Shown here: one piece after another, positions 34,796 through 43,597 of the stretch
Numbering within the stretch: the first letter of the stretch is position 1
Layout of the letters: each line of letters starts with the position of its first letter
From: Hymenobacter cellulosilyticus
GTDB lineage: Bacteria > Bacteroidota > Bacteroidia > Cytophagales > Hymenobacteraceae
Reading direction: 5' to 3'
DNA length: 64,000 nucleotides
Assembly (NCBI RefSeq): GCF_022919215.1
Contig: NZ_CP095046.1
Location: forward strand, 1,540,501-1,604,500
Program-made: the position numbers and the translations under genes
The notes under the pieces: generated by a model
Database searches by the model: none
What the model saw: the letters and a program-made list of their open reading frames with translations, nothing else
What the model was told of the DNA's origin: nothing

Positions 34796-36892
34796 CTAGC
34801 TGATCCGGCTCCAGTTGACGGCCGTAGCGGGCAAGGACTCAATATGCCGGCGGATGTTCTGGTTTTGCGGCAGGCTCAGGCCGGGGTCTTCCGCTAGCAG
34901 TTGCTGGGCCGCCGCCCGCGACTCGGTCAGGATCCGGCCGTCTTTGGCTAGGTCGGCAATGAGCAGGTCGAGCACACCACTTTGCTGGGTGCCCATCAAG
35001 TCGCCGGGGCCGCGCAGCTTCAAGTCGATGTCGGCAATTTCGAAGCCGTTGTTGGTCCGCACCATGGTTTCGATACGGATGCGGCTGTCTTTGCTGAGCT
35101 TGTAGCCGGTCATTAGGATGCAGTAGCTCTGGTCGGCGCCCCGGCCCACGCGGCCTCGCAGCTGGTGCAGCTGGGAGAGGCCGAACCGCTCGGCGCTTTC
35201 AATCACCATTACCGATGCATTGGGCACGTTTACGCCGACCTCAATTACGGTAGTAGCCACCATAATCTGGGTTTCGCGCTTCACAAAGCGCTGCATCTCG
35301 TAGTCTTTCTCCTCGGCTTTCATCCGGCCGTGCACGATGCTGATTTCAAACTCGGGAAAGGCCCGGGCTACGCTTTCGTAGCCATCGGTCAGGTCCTTGT
35401 AGTCCATTGTTTCCGATTCCTCAATCAGCGGATACACGATGTATACCTGCCGACCCAGGTTGATCTGGTCGCGCAGAAACTGGAAGACCTTCAGCCGGTT
35501 GGCATCGTAGCGGTGCACCGTCACAATAGGCTTGCGGCCGGCCGGTAGCTCATCAATCACCGATACGTCCAGGTCGCCGTAGAGCGTCATGGCTAGGGTG
35601 CGCGGAATGGGCGTTGCCGTCATCACCAGCACGTGGGGAATGACGTGGGGATTTTTCTGCCACAGCTTCGAGCGTTGAGCCACCCCAAAGCGGTGCTGCT
35701 CGTCCATAATGGTCAAACCCAGGTTTCGGAACTGCACCACATCTTCTAGCAAAGCGTGCGTTCCTACCAGCATGTGCATGGTGCCGTCGCGCAGCTGCTC
35801 GTGCAGCACGCGCCGCTCGGAGGTGCGGGTGCTGCCTGTGAGCTTGCCGAGCTTAATACCAAGCTGGTCAGCGTAGGCTTTCAGGCCCACATAGTGCTGG
35901 TCGGCCAGAATTTCGGTGGGCGCCATCAGGCAGCTCTGGGCCCCGTTGTCGGCGGCCATGAGCATGCTGATGAAGGCTACAATGGTTTTGCCCGAGCCCA
36001 CGTCGCCCTGCAGCAGGCGGTTCATCTGCTTGCCAGCGCAGAAGTCCTTATAAATGTCGTGGATTACCCGCTTTTGAGCGCCGGTCAAGTCAAACGTCAG
36101 GTGGTTTTTGTAGAAGTCGACCAGCGTCGGTACTTCCTTGAAAATCTGACCGGCCAGGGTCACTTTGCGCTGGTCGCGCTGACGCAGCAGCTTGAGCTGC
36201 ACATAAAACAGCTCCTCGAATTTGAGGCGAAACCGGGCGGCCTGTAGCAGCTCGGTGCTTTGCGGAAAGTGAATCTGGTGGTAAGCTTCAGCCTTGCCCA
36301 TCAGGTTGTACTGCCGGATCAGGTCCGGCGACAAGGACTCCTGCACGTGGGGCAGCGCAATCTTGAGCAGGTCGCTCGTCATCCGCGCTATGGCCTTGCT
36401 ATCGATGCGGTGGTAGTTCTTGAGCTTCTCAGTAGTGTTATACACCGGCTGCAGGTAGCTCTGCCCGGCCTTAGCCTCCGTTACTTCCTCCAGATCGGGG
36501 TGGGCCATTTGGGGCCGGCCGTTGAACACAGTGGGCTTACCAAAGACGATGTACTCCTGGTGGTTCTTAATCACCTTTTCCAGGTAGTTCACTCCCTTGA
36601 ACCATACCAGGTCCAGCTCGGCGCTGCCATCCGACACCTTAGCTACAATCCGCTTCTTGGGTCCCTCCCCAATGACTTCGCGGTTGCGCAATACGCCCTT
36701 GACCTGCACGTAGGGCAAATCCTCGGTCAGGTCTTCAATCTTGTAAAACTGGGTGCGGTCGAGGTAGCGGAACGGGTAGCGCTGAATCAGGTCGCCGTAG
36801 GTGAAAATGTTCAGCTCCTTTTGCAGCAGGGTGGCGCGCTGGGTGCCCACGCCCCGCAGACTCTCGATTTTAGTATTAAAAAAGCTACTCAT
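34796..36892 (-). CDS. recG: ATP-dependent DNA helicase RecG
   Basis: 698 residues. RecG reverses stalled forks and processes branched DNA. The N-terminal wedge (about 1-200, IESLRGVGTQRATLL) is an OB-type domain; the helicase core has Walker A in LLQGDVGSGKTIVAFIS, motif II DEQH in TIMDEQHRFGVAQRSKL, motif III VMTATPIPRTLA, and motifs V-VI in MVATTVIEVGVNVPNAS and QLHQLRGRVGRGADQSYC. Length is typical. gldD ends 46 bases upstream on the same strand, so co-transcription is likely. Confidence 0.95.
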   Translation of the reverse strand: MSSFFNTKIESLRGVGTQRATLLQKELNIFTYGDLIQRYPFRYLDRTQFYKIEDLTEDLPYVQVKGVLRNREVIGEGPKKRIVAKVSDGSAELDLVWFKGVNYLEKVIKNHQEYIVFGKPTVFNGRPQMAHPDLEEVTEAKAGQSYLQPVYNTTEKLKNYHRIDSKAIARMTSDLLKIALPHVQESLSPDLIRQYNLMGKAEAYHQIHFPQSTELLQAARFRLKFEELFYVQLKLLRQRDQRKVTLAGQIFKEVPTLVDFYKNHLTFDLTGAQKRVIHDIYKDFCAGKQMNRLLQGDVGSGKTIVAFISMLMAADNGAQSCLMAPTEILADQHYVGLKAYADQLGIKLGKLTGSTRTSERRVLHEQLRDGTMHMLVGTHALLEDVVQFRNLGLTIMDEQHRFGVAQRSKLWQKNPHVIPHVLVMTATPIPRTLAMTLYGDLDVSVIDELPAGRKPIVTVHRYDANRLKVFQFLRDQINLGRQVYIVYPLIEESETMDYKDLTDGYESVARAFPEFEISIVHGRMKAEEKDYEMQRFVKRETQIMVATTVIEVGVNVPNASVMVIESAERFGLSQLHQLRGRVGRGADQSYCILMTGYKLSKDSRIRIETMVRTNNGFEIADIDLKLRGPGDLMGTQQSGVLDLLIADLAKDGRILTESRAAAQQLLAEDPGLSLPQNQNIRRHIESLPATAVNWSRIS

Positions 36893-36937
36893 GCAGAAGC
36901 TGCTGGCTGGCGTGGCTGCTTATTAGCAAGCCGTAAG

Positions 36938-37534
36938 CTAGCGGAATTTCAGGGTGTTGAGCATGTGAACTACGTCCTTTTTCACGTAGTCGATGACAGG
37001 AGCCAAGGAGTCGTTGGCCGTGGCCGTGCGGAAATACAAAGCTCCGCGGAAGAAGTGCGTGGTGCTGTCGGTGGTGTAAAACTGGAACTGGCTGGGTACC
37101 TCGCCCGACAGCTCAAAAACCGCTGCCCGCAGGCCGCCAGGCATCTTGATTACACTTTCGTCAATGGCCGAAGCCTTAATCTGATGCTTGGCCGTGAGCT
37201 TGCGGGCATCTTCAAGAAGCTTATTGAATAGCTTCTTATCCTGCTTGATGGGCATGTAGGTAATCTGCACGTTGGCCTGCAGCCGGGGATAATAGATGTT
37301 AATCCAGTGGGGCTGGGCCAGATACGACGAGTCGCGCAATACTTTAGCCTGCTGCGAGTACTCGAACGTGTACGGGTGGCCCGGGCCCAACTGCTGGTAG
37401 GTGGCAGCGGGCAAGTCAATCCGGTTATAGCCCTTGGGCTTGGGCGTATAATCAGCCGGCGACGAGCAGCTGCTGAGCAGCAGGCCAAAGCCAAGAACGG
37501 TACTCAGACCACGTAGAAAGAAGGAATCGGGCAT
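36938..37534 (-). CDS. gldD: gliding motility lipoprotein GldD
   Basis: 198 residues. The signal peptide ends in the lipobox LLLSSC (about residue 23). The GldD signature YTPKPKGYNRIDLPAATYQQ follows and the rest keeps family features (HPYTFEYSQQAKVLRDSSYL, HWINIYYP, FRGALYFRTATANDSLAPVI). GldD is required for gliding and type IX secretion in Flavobacterium. There the order is mutY-ssb-gldE-gldD; here ssb and mutY are present upstream but gldE is absent from the 162-base gap. Confidence 0.9.
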   Translation of the reverse strand: MPDSFFLRGLSTVLGFGLLLSSCSSPADYTPKPKGYNRIDLPAATYQQLGPGHPYTFEYSQQAKVLRDSSYLAQPHWINIYYPRLQANVQITYMPIKQDKKLFNKLLEDARKLTAKHQIKASAIDESVIKMPGGLRAAVFELSGEVPSQFQFYTTDSTTHFFRGALYFRTATANDSLAPVIDYVKKDVVHMLNTLKFR

Positions 37535-37641
37535 TTAGCGCAATGCAGGTTTACTGTTCAAAGGTAACCAGAATCGGCTACGCATGCAGCGGGAGAAACA
37601 GCTGCCAGGTAAGCAGCAACACTACTGGGTTTAGCAGCAAC

Positions 37642-37674
37642 GCAAAAAGCCCCGGCGACGTGCCGAGGCTTTGC
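37642..37674 (-). terminator. terminator after ssb
   Basis: GCAAAAAGCCCCGGC and GCCGAGGCTTTGC pair around GACGT. The A-run inside the left arm reads as T on the minus strand. Confidence 0.6.
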
Positions 37675-37696
37675 AAAAACACGCGTTTAAAGACCT

Positions 37697-38131
37697 TTAA
37701 AACGGCAGTTGGTCAATTTCGGGCTCCTGGCGGAAGGTCTGAGCTTCGGCGGGCTGCTCGTTGCCCTGCCCGTTGCTGCTGGCCTGACCATCACCCTGCG
37801 GCCGGCCGCCCAGCATGGATATTTCGTCTGCTACAATTTCGGTGATGTAGCGGGTTTGATTATCCTTGTCCTGGTACTGGCGGGTGCGCAGCTTGCCCTC
37901 CACGTAGATCTGCTGACCTTTCTTGAGGTACTTCTCCGCCATTTCGGCCAAACCGCGCCAGGCCGTAATATTATGCCATTCGGTCCGCTCCACGCGGTTA
38001 CCGGATTTGTCTTTGTAGGAGTCATTCGTGGCCAGCGTGAAGTGAGCTACACTCGAGCCGCCTTCCAAATGCCGAACCTCGGGGTCCTTGCCCAGGTTGC
38101 CTACCAGAATTACTTTGTTGATGCCAGCCAT
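37697..38131 (-). CDS. ssb: single-stranded DNA-binding protein
   Basis: 144 residues with an OB fold (about 1-105): MAGINKVILVGNLGKDPEVR, VAHFTLATNDSYKDKSGNRV, EWHNITAWRGLAEMAEKYL, KKGQQIYVEGKLRTRQYQDK. A Gln/Gly-rich linker leads to the acidic tip EIDQLPF that recruits repair proteins. It coats single-stranded DNA in replication and repair. mutY lies 95 bases upstream. Confidence 0.95.
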   Translation of the reverse strand: MAGINKVILVGNLGKDPEVRHLEGGSSVAHFTLATNDSYKDKSGNRVERTEWHNITAWRGLAEMAEKYLKKGQQIYVEGKLRTRQYQDKDNQTRYITEIVADEISMLGGRPQGDGQASSNGQGNEQPAEAQTFRQEPEIDQLPF

Positions 38132-38226
38132 TGCTTGGTTGTTAAGTAGTTAAGAGGGTTGGATAAAATATCTTTATCTCTTATAAAAATAGCCAATACT
38201 GATTATATAACCAAATATTTTAGCTT

Positions 38227-39318
38227 TTATTTCCAGGTTTTGTCAATATAATTAGCAATTAGCACGGGCTTAGGCAAATCATGCGCCTCTTCAGCTGTGA
38301 AAGGAGCCAAGCCAGAGGCGGCTAAGGAAGCCGCCGGTAAAGGTTGCTTCAGCCACACCGGATGAAACCGAGCCTCCACCTTCTGGTGACTTAGCACGTG
38401 GCGCAAAGCCAGAACAGGCTCCTCGGCCCGGTCAGTGGCAATGCTACCGCCCAGATCCGCTACCGTAGCAGCCAACTCCACCGCCGGGAGTTCCGCAGCC
38501 TCAGTTTCAGTTAGGGCAAAATCGTACAGTCCCTGCCATATATCCTTGGCGGTGCGCTTTTTCAAATACAGCGTATCGCCGTGACGCAGCACTATATAAT
38601 GAAAGTAGCGGGTACGGCCCGCTTTGGCCTTGCTCTTTACTGGCAGTTCCTGCACCATGCCGTGCTGGAAAGCATAGCACTGGCTTTGCAGCGGGCAAAA
38701 CAGGCAGTCAGGCTTTATGGGGGTGCATTGAATAGCTCCAAACTCCATAATGGCCTGGTTGAACTCGTCGGGGGCGGCGGCCGGAATCAGCGTATCGGCC
38801 AGCGCCTGGAACTCCTTGCGGGTGGCGGGGGCGGCAATGTCGGAGGTAATTCCAAACACGCGCGACAACACCCGGTACACGTTGCCATCGAGCACGGCTA
38901 CTTTCTCGCCAAAGGCAAAAGAAGCAATAGCCGCCGCCGTGTACTGGCCCACGCCGCGCAGCTTGAGCAGGTCGAGGTAGGTGTCGGGAAACACGCCTTC
39001 GTACTCGCGCACTACCTGCTGGGCCGTGTGATGCATGTTGCGGGCCCGGGAGTAGTAGCCCAGTCCCTGCCAGTGCCTGAGTACTTCATCCTCGGGCGCG
39101 GCCGCCAGGTCCTGCACGGTGGGGTAGGTTGTGATGAAGTCCAGATAGTACGGCAGGCCCTGCTTTACCCGAGTTTGCTGCAGGATAACTTCTGAAAGCC
39201 AGATGGCATACGGGTTGCGGGTGTGACGCCAGGGCAGGTCGCGGCGGTGGCGCGGGTACCATTCCAAGAGGGCCTGGGCGAAATAGGGGTGAGCAGGGGC
39301 AAGAACGGAAAGAGGCAA
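38227..39318 (-). CDS. mutY: A/G-specific adenine glycosylase MutY
   Basis: About 363 residues from TTG 39318 (MPLSVLAPAHPYFAQALLEW). The frame stays open to ATG 39492, but that would add a 58-residue leader that does not look coding and would overlap the HU promoter. It removes adenine mispaired with 8-oxoguanine. Catalytic Glu in SEVILQQTRV; helix-hairpin-helix LRGVGQYTAAAIASFAFG with Asp in VLDGNVYRV; [4Fe-4S] ligands CTPIKPDCLFCPLQSQC; a C-terminal NUDIX-like domain (about 230-363). Confidence 0.92.
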   Translation of the reverse strand: MPLSVLAPAHPYFAQALLEWYPRHRRDLPWRHTRNPYAIWLSEVILQQTRVKQGLPYYLDFITTYPTVQDLAAAPEDEVLRHWQGLGYYSRARNMHHTAQQVVREYEGVFPDTYLDLLKLRGVGQYTAAAIASFAFGEKVAVLDGNVYRVLSRVFGITSDIAAPATRKEFQALADTLIPAAAPDEFNQAIMEFGAIQCTPIKPDCLFCPLQSQCYAFQHGMVQELPVKSKAKAGRTRYFHYIVLRHGDTLYLKKRTAKDIWQGLYDFALTETEAAELPAVELAATVADLGGSIATDRAEEPVLALRHVLSHQKVEARFHPVWLKQPLPAASLAASGLAPFTAEEAHDLPKPVLIANYIDKTWK

Positions 39319-39379
39319 AGATTTGATATATAGTGGTTTGAAGAAGAAATGGGACGCTAAATGGATTGCGGAAAAAGTA

Positions 39380-39409
39380 TTGCAAAACCAAAAAAGGGGG
39401 CTACCTTTG
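39380..39409 (+). promoter_or_regulatory. promoter of the HU gene
   Basis: TTG (39380-39382), a 19-base spacer and TACCTTTG (39402-39409) fit the Bacteroidota consensus. The GTG start of HU follows at 39513. Confidence 0.65.
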
Positions 39410-39512
39410 TGGCCCGAATTCTTAAGCGAACAGCCTACCGGGCAAGGGCTTACGTGTTGAATCGGGAGTTTTGCCCAGCATACATTTTTCACACCTTAGT
39501 ACACATACCAGC

Positions 39513-39818
39513 GTGACTAAAGCAGAAGTAATCGCCGAAATCGCCGACAAGACCGGCATTGAGAAGACCGACGTATCGGCTACCGTTGAAGCATTTTTCA
39601 AAGTGGTAAAGGATTCGATGGCCGATGGCAACAATATCTACGTGCGTGGCTTCGGTAGCTTCGTAAACAAGAAGCGGGCAAAGAAAGTGGCTCGTAACAT
39701 CTCAAAAAACACTTCGATCATCATCGACGAGCACTTCATCCCGAGCTTCAAGCCGTCGAAGACCTTCATCGGTAAGATCAAAAACAGCAAGAAGATCAAA
39801 GAGACGGCTCAGGCCTAA
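39513..39818 (+). CDS. hup: HU-family histone-like DNA-binding protein
   Basis: 101 residues from GTG 39513 (MTKAEVIAEIADKTGIEKTD). An alpha-helical dimerisation half is followed by the beta-arm region VRGFGSFVNKKRAKKVARNI and the C-terminal helix FKPSKTFIGKIKNSKKIKE. HU bends and packages DNA. The length is slightly above the usual 90 because of a basic tail. A promoter lies upstream and a G/C hairpin downstream. Confidence 0.93.
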   Translation: MTKAEVIAEIADKTGIEKTDVSATVEAFFKVVKDSMADGNNIYVRGFGSFVNKKRAKKVARNISKNTSIIIDEHFIPSFKPSKTFIGKIKNSKKIKETAQA

Positions 39819-39847
39819 TTTTCTTTCTTCGTAACATTGCCGGCCGA

Positions 39848-39890
39848 GCCGCCGGGGATTCCAAGTTTGGGAGCCCGGCGGCCTGCTTTT
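39848..39890 (+). terminator. terminator after HU
   Basis: GCCGCCGGG (39848-39856) pairs with CCCGGCGGC (39874-39882), followed by CTGCTTTTT. The TPR gene starts six bases on. Confidence 0.7.
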
Positions 39891-39895
39891 TCCAC

Positions 39896-40792
39896 ATGGC
39901 TACACGTCCTTCTTCGCATCAACTTCTTGTTCTGGCCGTCGCCCTAGCGCTGGTGGCTGGCCTGTTTTTGCTGCCTAAGGGAATCGTAAAACCCAAGGAA
40001 GGCAAAAACGAGCTGAACCAGCAGACGGCGGCTCGCACCGCCAATCGCGACAACGGTGCCGCCGCTCCCTCTACTTCTTCCGTAGAAGGCGGCATGCCGG
40101 CCGGCGCTACTCCAGAGCAGCCGCATATGGCGGTAGCTCCGGAGCAACGCCGCGAAATCAGTGCCCTGCTGGCCAAGTACTCGGCCGAGCGTGACCCGGG
40201 CGTTAAGCTGCGCCTGGCTACCGATCTGGCCGCCAAGTACCGCGGCGTCGAGAAGTTCGACAGCGCTGGCTACTACCTTGAGCAGATTGCCGTGGCCCGG
40301 CCCGGTGAACAAACTTTGCAGCGCGCGGCCGATGCGTATTACGAAGCGTTCAGCTTTGCTACGACTGAGGAGCGGGCTAAGATGCTGGGCGCCAAAACCC
40401 GGGAGTTGTACGAGCGGGTGTTGAAGAACAACCCCGACAACCTGAAGGCCAAAACCAACCTGGGTATGGCTCTGATGGCCAGCGACAATCCAGTAGCGGG
40501 CGTGAGCCTGTTGCGCGAGGTACTGGCCGCTGACCCCAAAAACGAAGAGGCTATCTATAACCTGGGTATCCTCTCGTTGCGGAGCAATCAGAACGACAAA
40601 GCAGTGGAGCGGTTCCGGGAGTTGACGGTGGTAAATCCGGAAAACGCCAACGGACAGTTCTACTTGGGCGTATCTTTGGCGCTGACTGGTGCCAAAGAAG
40701 ATGCCCGGAAGGCCTTTACCAAGGCCAAAAGCTTGAGCACGGACCCCGGCTTTACCGCCTCCGTGGACGAGCAGTTGCAGAAATTGAATTAA
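39896..40792 (+). CDS. membrane-anchored TPR protein
   Basis: 298 residues. One N-terminal transmembrane helix (about 9-27, LLVLAVALALVAGLFLLP) is followed by a low-complexity linker (to about 85) and TPR helices, for example YERVLKNNPDNLKAKTNLGM, LLREVLAADPKNEEAIYNLG and AVERFRELTVVNPENANGQF. It should face the periplasm. It lies close behind the HU gene and before the 29-residue basic protein. The partner is unknown. Confidence 0.85.
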   Translation: MATRPSSHQLLVLAVALALVAGLFLLPKGIVKPKEGKNELNQQTAARTANRDNGAAAPSTSSVEGGMPAGATPEQPHMAVAPEQRREISALLAKYSAERDPGVKLRLATDLAAKYRGVEKFDSAGYYLEQIAVARPGEQTLQRAADAYYEAFSFATTEERAKMLGAKTRELYERVLKNNPDNLKAKTNLGMALMASDNPVAGVSLLREVLAADPKNEEAIYNLGILSLRSNQNDKAVERFRELTVVNPENANGQFYLGVSLALTGAKEDARKAFTKAKSLSTDPGFTASVDEQLQKLN

Positions 40793-40820
40793 GTTTTTTT
40801 ACACCCTAACCTCATCAAAC

Positions 40821-40910
40821 ATGCCCTGCGGTAAAAAGAGAAAGCGTCATAAGATTGCCACTCACAAGCGGAAGAAGCGTCTGCGCAAGAACCGTCACAA
40901 GAAGAAGTAA
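40821..40910 (+). CDS. 29-residue basic AURKAIP1/COX24-type ribosomal protein
   Basis: ATG 40821 to TAA 40910. MPCGKKRKRHKIATHKRKKR with a RLRKNRHKKK end: 20 of 29 residues are Lys, Arg or His. This matches the tiny AURKAIP1/COX24-domain proteins of Bacteroidota, related to mitoribosomal mS38 and mycobacterial bS22, which sit in 16S rRNA near the decoding site (family knowledge; assignment by eye). It lies between the TPR gene and RNase G. It is too short for most gene finders. Confidence 0.75.
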   Translation: MPCGKKRKRHKIATHKRKKRLRKNRHKKK

Positions 40911-40935
40911 GCCCTTTCCGGGTTTGCTGGCGGCC

Positions 40936-40952
40936 GGTTAAACGCTTTAACC
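40936..40952 (+). terminator. small hairpin after the basic ribosomal protein
   Basis: GGTTAAA and TTTAACC, perfect 7-bp stem with CGC loop, followed by AATAAAA, 25 bases after the stop. No T-run, so function is uncertain. Confidence 0.35.
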
Positions 40953-41024
40953 AATAAAAGGCCGTCTATCTCTCACGTAGAGTATCTCGAGAGTGGCTAA
41001 AAGTTCGCTTTTCCCGTGGCTAAG

Positions 41025-41059
41025 AAGGGAAGCTGGTGCCTTGCGCACTGGCTTCCCTT
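41025..41059 (+). promoter_or_regulatory. hairpin in the RNase G leader
   Basis: AAGGGAAGC pairs with GCTTCCCTT around a 17-base loop, 62 bases before the rng start. No T-run follows. It could be a terminator for the upstream gene or a leader structure of rng. Confidence 0.4.
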
Positions 41060-41120
41060 TGCCGGTTTCGGGGGATACGGCTGCGGCTAAACTTGGTGCT
41101 CTCTTAACTTATCTGACCCA

Positions 41121-42731
41121 TTGAGTAACGAATTAGTCATTAATTCTACTCAGGAAGGAGAACGGATTGCCCTGCTCCAGGATAAGCGGCTCATTGAATA
41201 CCACTTTGACCGCAACGACACCAACTACTCCGTTGGTGACATCTTCCTGGGCACGGTCAAGAAAGTTATGCCCGGTCTGAACGCCGCGTTCATCGACATT
41301 GGGTATCAAAAAGACGCATTTCTGCACTACGGCGACCTAGGGGAGAACTTCCCTTCGCTGCTGAAGTGGAGCAGAGGCGTACAATCGCAGAAAATTACCG
41401 TCGGGGCGCTCAAGAACTTTCAGTTCGAAGGGCAGCTCGACAAAGTCGGCAAGGCCGCCGACGTCTTCAAGAAGGGCCAGCAGCTGCTGGTTCAGATTGT
41501 GAAGGAGCCAATTTCCACCAAGGGGCCGCGCCTAAGCATGGATATTTCCATGGCGGGCCGGTATCTGGTGCTGGTCCCTTTTTCGAATACGATTAGCGTA
41601 TCCAAGAAAATCGTCAGCAAGACGGAGCGGGAGCGGCTCAAGCGGCTCATTGCCTCCATCAAGCCCGACAATTTTGGCGTAATCATCCGCACCGTGGCCG
41701 AAGGCCGGGAGGTGGCTGAGCTCGACCGGGATATGCAGAGCATGACGGCCAACTGGGAACAGCTCTTCCAGTCCTTGCGCGCGGCTAAGCCGAACGACAA
41801 GGTGCTGGGTGAACTGGGCCGCACCAGTTCCATGATTCGCGATATGCTCAACGAAAGCTTCGACTCCATTACCGTGGATTCGGCGCCGATGTATGAGGAG
41901 ATGCGCAGCTACCTCCAGAAAATTGCGCCCGACAAGCTCGGCTTGCTCAAGCTTCACACCGGTAAGGTGAAAGTGTTTGAGCACGTGGGAATTGAAAAGC
42001 AGCTCAAAACGCTGTTTGGCAAGACCGTAACAGTGCCCGGCGGGGGCTATTTGGTGATTGAACACACCGAAGCCCTGCACGTTATCGACGTCAACTCGGG
42101 CAACAAGAGCAACCAGGAAAGTGACCAGGAGGCTACGGCTCTCATGATCAACATGCTGGCGGCTAAAGAGGTAGCCCGGCAGCTGCGCCTGCGCGACATG
42201 GGCGGCATCATCGTCGTCGATTTTATCGACATGAAGAGTGCCGATAGTCGCAAAAAGGTGGAGGATGCCGTGAAGGACATCATGAAGAACGACAAAGCGC
42301 GCTTCACGATTCTACCTATTACCAAATTCGGGCTGCTGCAGATTACGCGGCAGCGCGTACGCCCCGCCGAGAACATTGTGACCGGTGAAGTGTGCCCCAC
42401 CTGTGGCGGCACGGGCAAGATTTCGGCCTCTATCCTCGTAACGGACGAAATCGACAACAGCATTGAGGACCTGCTGGTTACCCAAAACCAGTCGGGCATC
42501 ACGCTGTACGTGCACCCCTTCCTGCACGCTTATTACACCAAGGGATTGGTGTCGAAGCAGATGAAGTGGTATTTGAAGTATTATAAGTGGGTCAAGATCA
42601 TGAAGGATACGTCCTTGGGCTTGACCGACTACCGCATCGAGGATGAGCGGGGCGAGGAAATCGAGTTGCATTCCCCCGCCGCCGCCATGAGCCGCCTCCA
42701 GGACCGGGAGGTGGAAGAAATTACTGATTGA
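41121..42731 (+). CDS. rng: ribonuclease E/G
   Basis: 536 residues from TTG 41121 (MSNELVINSTQEGERIALLQ); there is no ATG nearby. An S1 domain interrupted by an insert (about 38-125, GDIFLGTVKKVMPGLNAAFI) precedes the RNase H-like catalytic core with metal aspartates in VIDVNSGNKSN and GGIIVVDFIDM. The zinc-link is CPTCGGTG. The enzyme cuts single-stranded RNA 5'-end-dependently and matures 16S rRNA. There is no long C-terminal scaffold, so it is RNase G-like. The neighbouring 29-residue ribosomal protein gives a coherent rRNA context. Confidence 0.94.
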   Translation: MSNELVINSTQEGERIALLQDKRLIEYHFDRNDTNYSVGDIFLGTVKKVMPGLNAAFIDIGYQKDAFLHYGDLGENFPSLLKWSRGVQSQKITVGALKNFQFEGQLDKVGKAADVFKKGQQLLVQIVKEPISTKGPRLSMDISMAGRYLVLVPFSNTISVSKKIVSKTERERLKRLIASIKPDNFGVIIRTVAEGREVAELDRDMQSMTANWEQLFQSLRAAKPNDKVLGELGRTSSMIRDMLNESFDSITVDSAPMYEEMRSYLQKIAPDKLGLLKLHTGKVKVFEHVGIEKQLKTLFGKTVTVPGGGYLVIEHTEALHVIDVNSGNKSNQESDQEATALMINMLAAKEVARQLRLRDMGGIIVVDFIDMKSADSRKKVEDAVKDIMKNDKARFTILPITKFGLLQITRQRVRPAENIVTGEVCPTCGGTGKISASILVTDEIDNSIEDLLVTQNQSGITLYVHPFLHAYYTKGLVSKQMKWYLKYYKWVKIMKDTSLGLTDYRIEDERGEEIELHSPAAAMSRLQDREVEEITD

Positions 42732-42764
42732 CGGTTTTTCTGCGAAAACCTTCCTGATAAGAAG

Positions 42765-42802
42765 AAAGCCCCGTTGCTCGGCAAGAGCAGCGGGGGCTTT
42801 TT
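42765..42802. terminator. bidirectional terminator after rng
   Basis: AAAGCCCCGTTGCTC and GAGCAGCGGGGGCTTT pair around GGCAA, with a T-run to the right. Confidence 0.85.
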
Positions 42803-42825
42803 CATGTGGGGTGCGGTAGTTGACC

Positions 42826-43512
42826 TTAGAACTTCAGGCCTAAATCCAGGGCTATTTCGTTGTTTTTGAGCGTTACTTCCTGGAAGCCCCGCTCGTCTTC
42901 GAAATACTTGTCGATGTTGAACAGGCCGCGGTGGTAGGAGAAGCCACCGAATACCTTGGTGCTCTGGCCGAGCTGATATTCGACGCCGGCCCCAATCAGA
43001 GCCGAGGCATCGGGTACGATGAAGTGCTTGGAAGCTTCGGTTTCTTTACCCGTGGCGGCATCCGTATAGCGCTTCTCTCCATTGATGCGGTTGGCAATAG
43101 CGCCGCCCAGGGTACCGCCCAGCTGGAAATAGAGCTTGGTATCGGTGGCAATATCATTGGTAAACAGCTTGACGGTAACCGGCACTTCCAGGTACTGCAG
43201 GCCGATTTTCTGTTCCTTGGTTACCATCGAAGAGCCACCCGGAGAGCTGACATCCATATAGGAGATAGTGCCGCCCTTGCCAGTAAGCCATAAGCCGGAG
43301 CTGAAAGCGTAGTTCTGGCCAAAGAAGTAGTCGACTACCAGGCCGCCACCCAGGGTCACTTTGCTTTTTGCGTTCTGAAAGTTATAGGCCGTGGGACCAT
43401 CAGCGCGCATGTACGCAACGGAGGGCGACAGTTTCAAGCCAATTTCTACCTGAGCGGAAGCCGTGCCGGCTGATGCACCCAGCACCAGCATTGCGAGAAG
43501 CAATTTTTTCAT
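42826..43512 (-). CDS. outer-membrane beta-barrel porin-family protein
   Basis: 228 residues. Signal peptide MKKLLLAMLVLGASAGTAS ends near AQ (residue 21). The mature part alternates in beta-strands (VEIGLKLSPSVAYMRADG, LGGGLVVDYFFGQNYAFSSG, LQYLEVPVTVKLFTNDIATD) and ends in a typical barrel C-terminus EIALDLGLKF with terminal Phe. This matches the outer-membrane beta-barrel family found with PorT-like proteins. It is divergently placed to gldB, 85 bases away. Confidence 0.85.
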   Translation of the reverse strand: MKKLLLAMLVLGASAGTASAQVEIGLKLSPSVAYMRADGPTAYNFQNAKSKVTLGGGLVVDYFFGQNYAFSSGLWLTGKGGTISYMDVSSPGGSSMVTKEQKIGLQYLEVPVTVKLFTNDIATDTKLYFQLGGTLGGAIANRINGEKRYTDAATGKETEASKHFIVPDASALIGAGVEYQLGQSTKVFGGFSYHRGLFNIDKYFEDERGFQEVTLKNNEIALDLGLKF

Positions 43513-43597
43513 AATGAAGAGGAAAAGAGTCAGGCTTTAGACGAAAGACAGCCCCGCGGCGTTTCGTTTTGGCTATTTTCGCCCTAAAGATAGAAGC

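Noticed and set aside
10865..37695. Similar TTTAAA-containing palindromes after mazG (GCGTTTAAACGC near 10871) and after ssb (near 37684)
   Set aside because: Short, A/T-rich, partly overlapping the ssb stop; two copies are not enough to separate this from chance.
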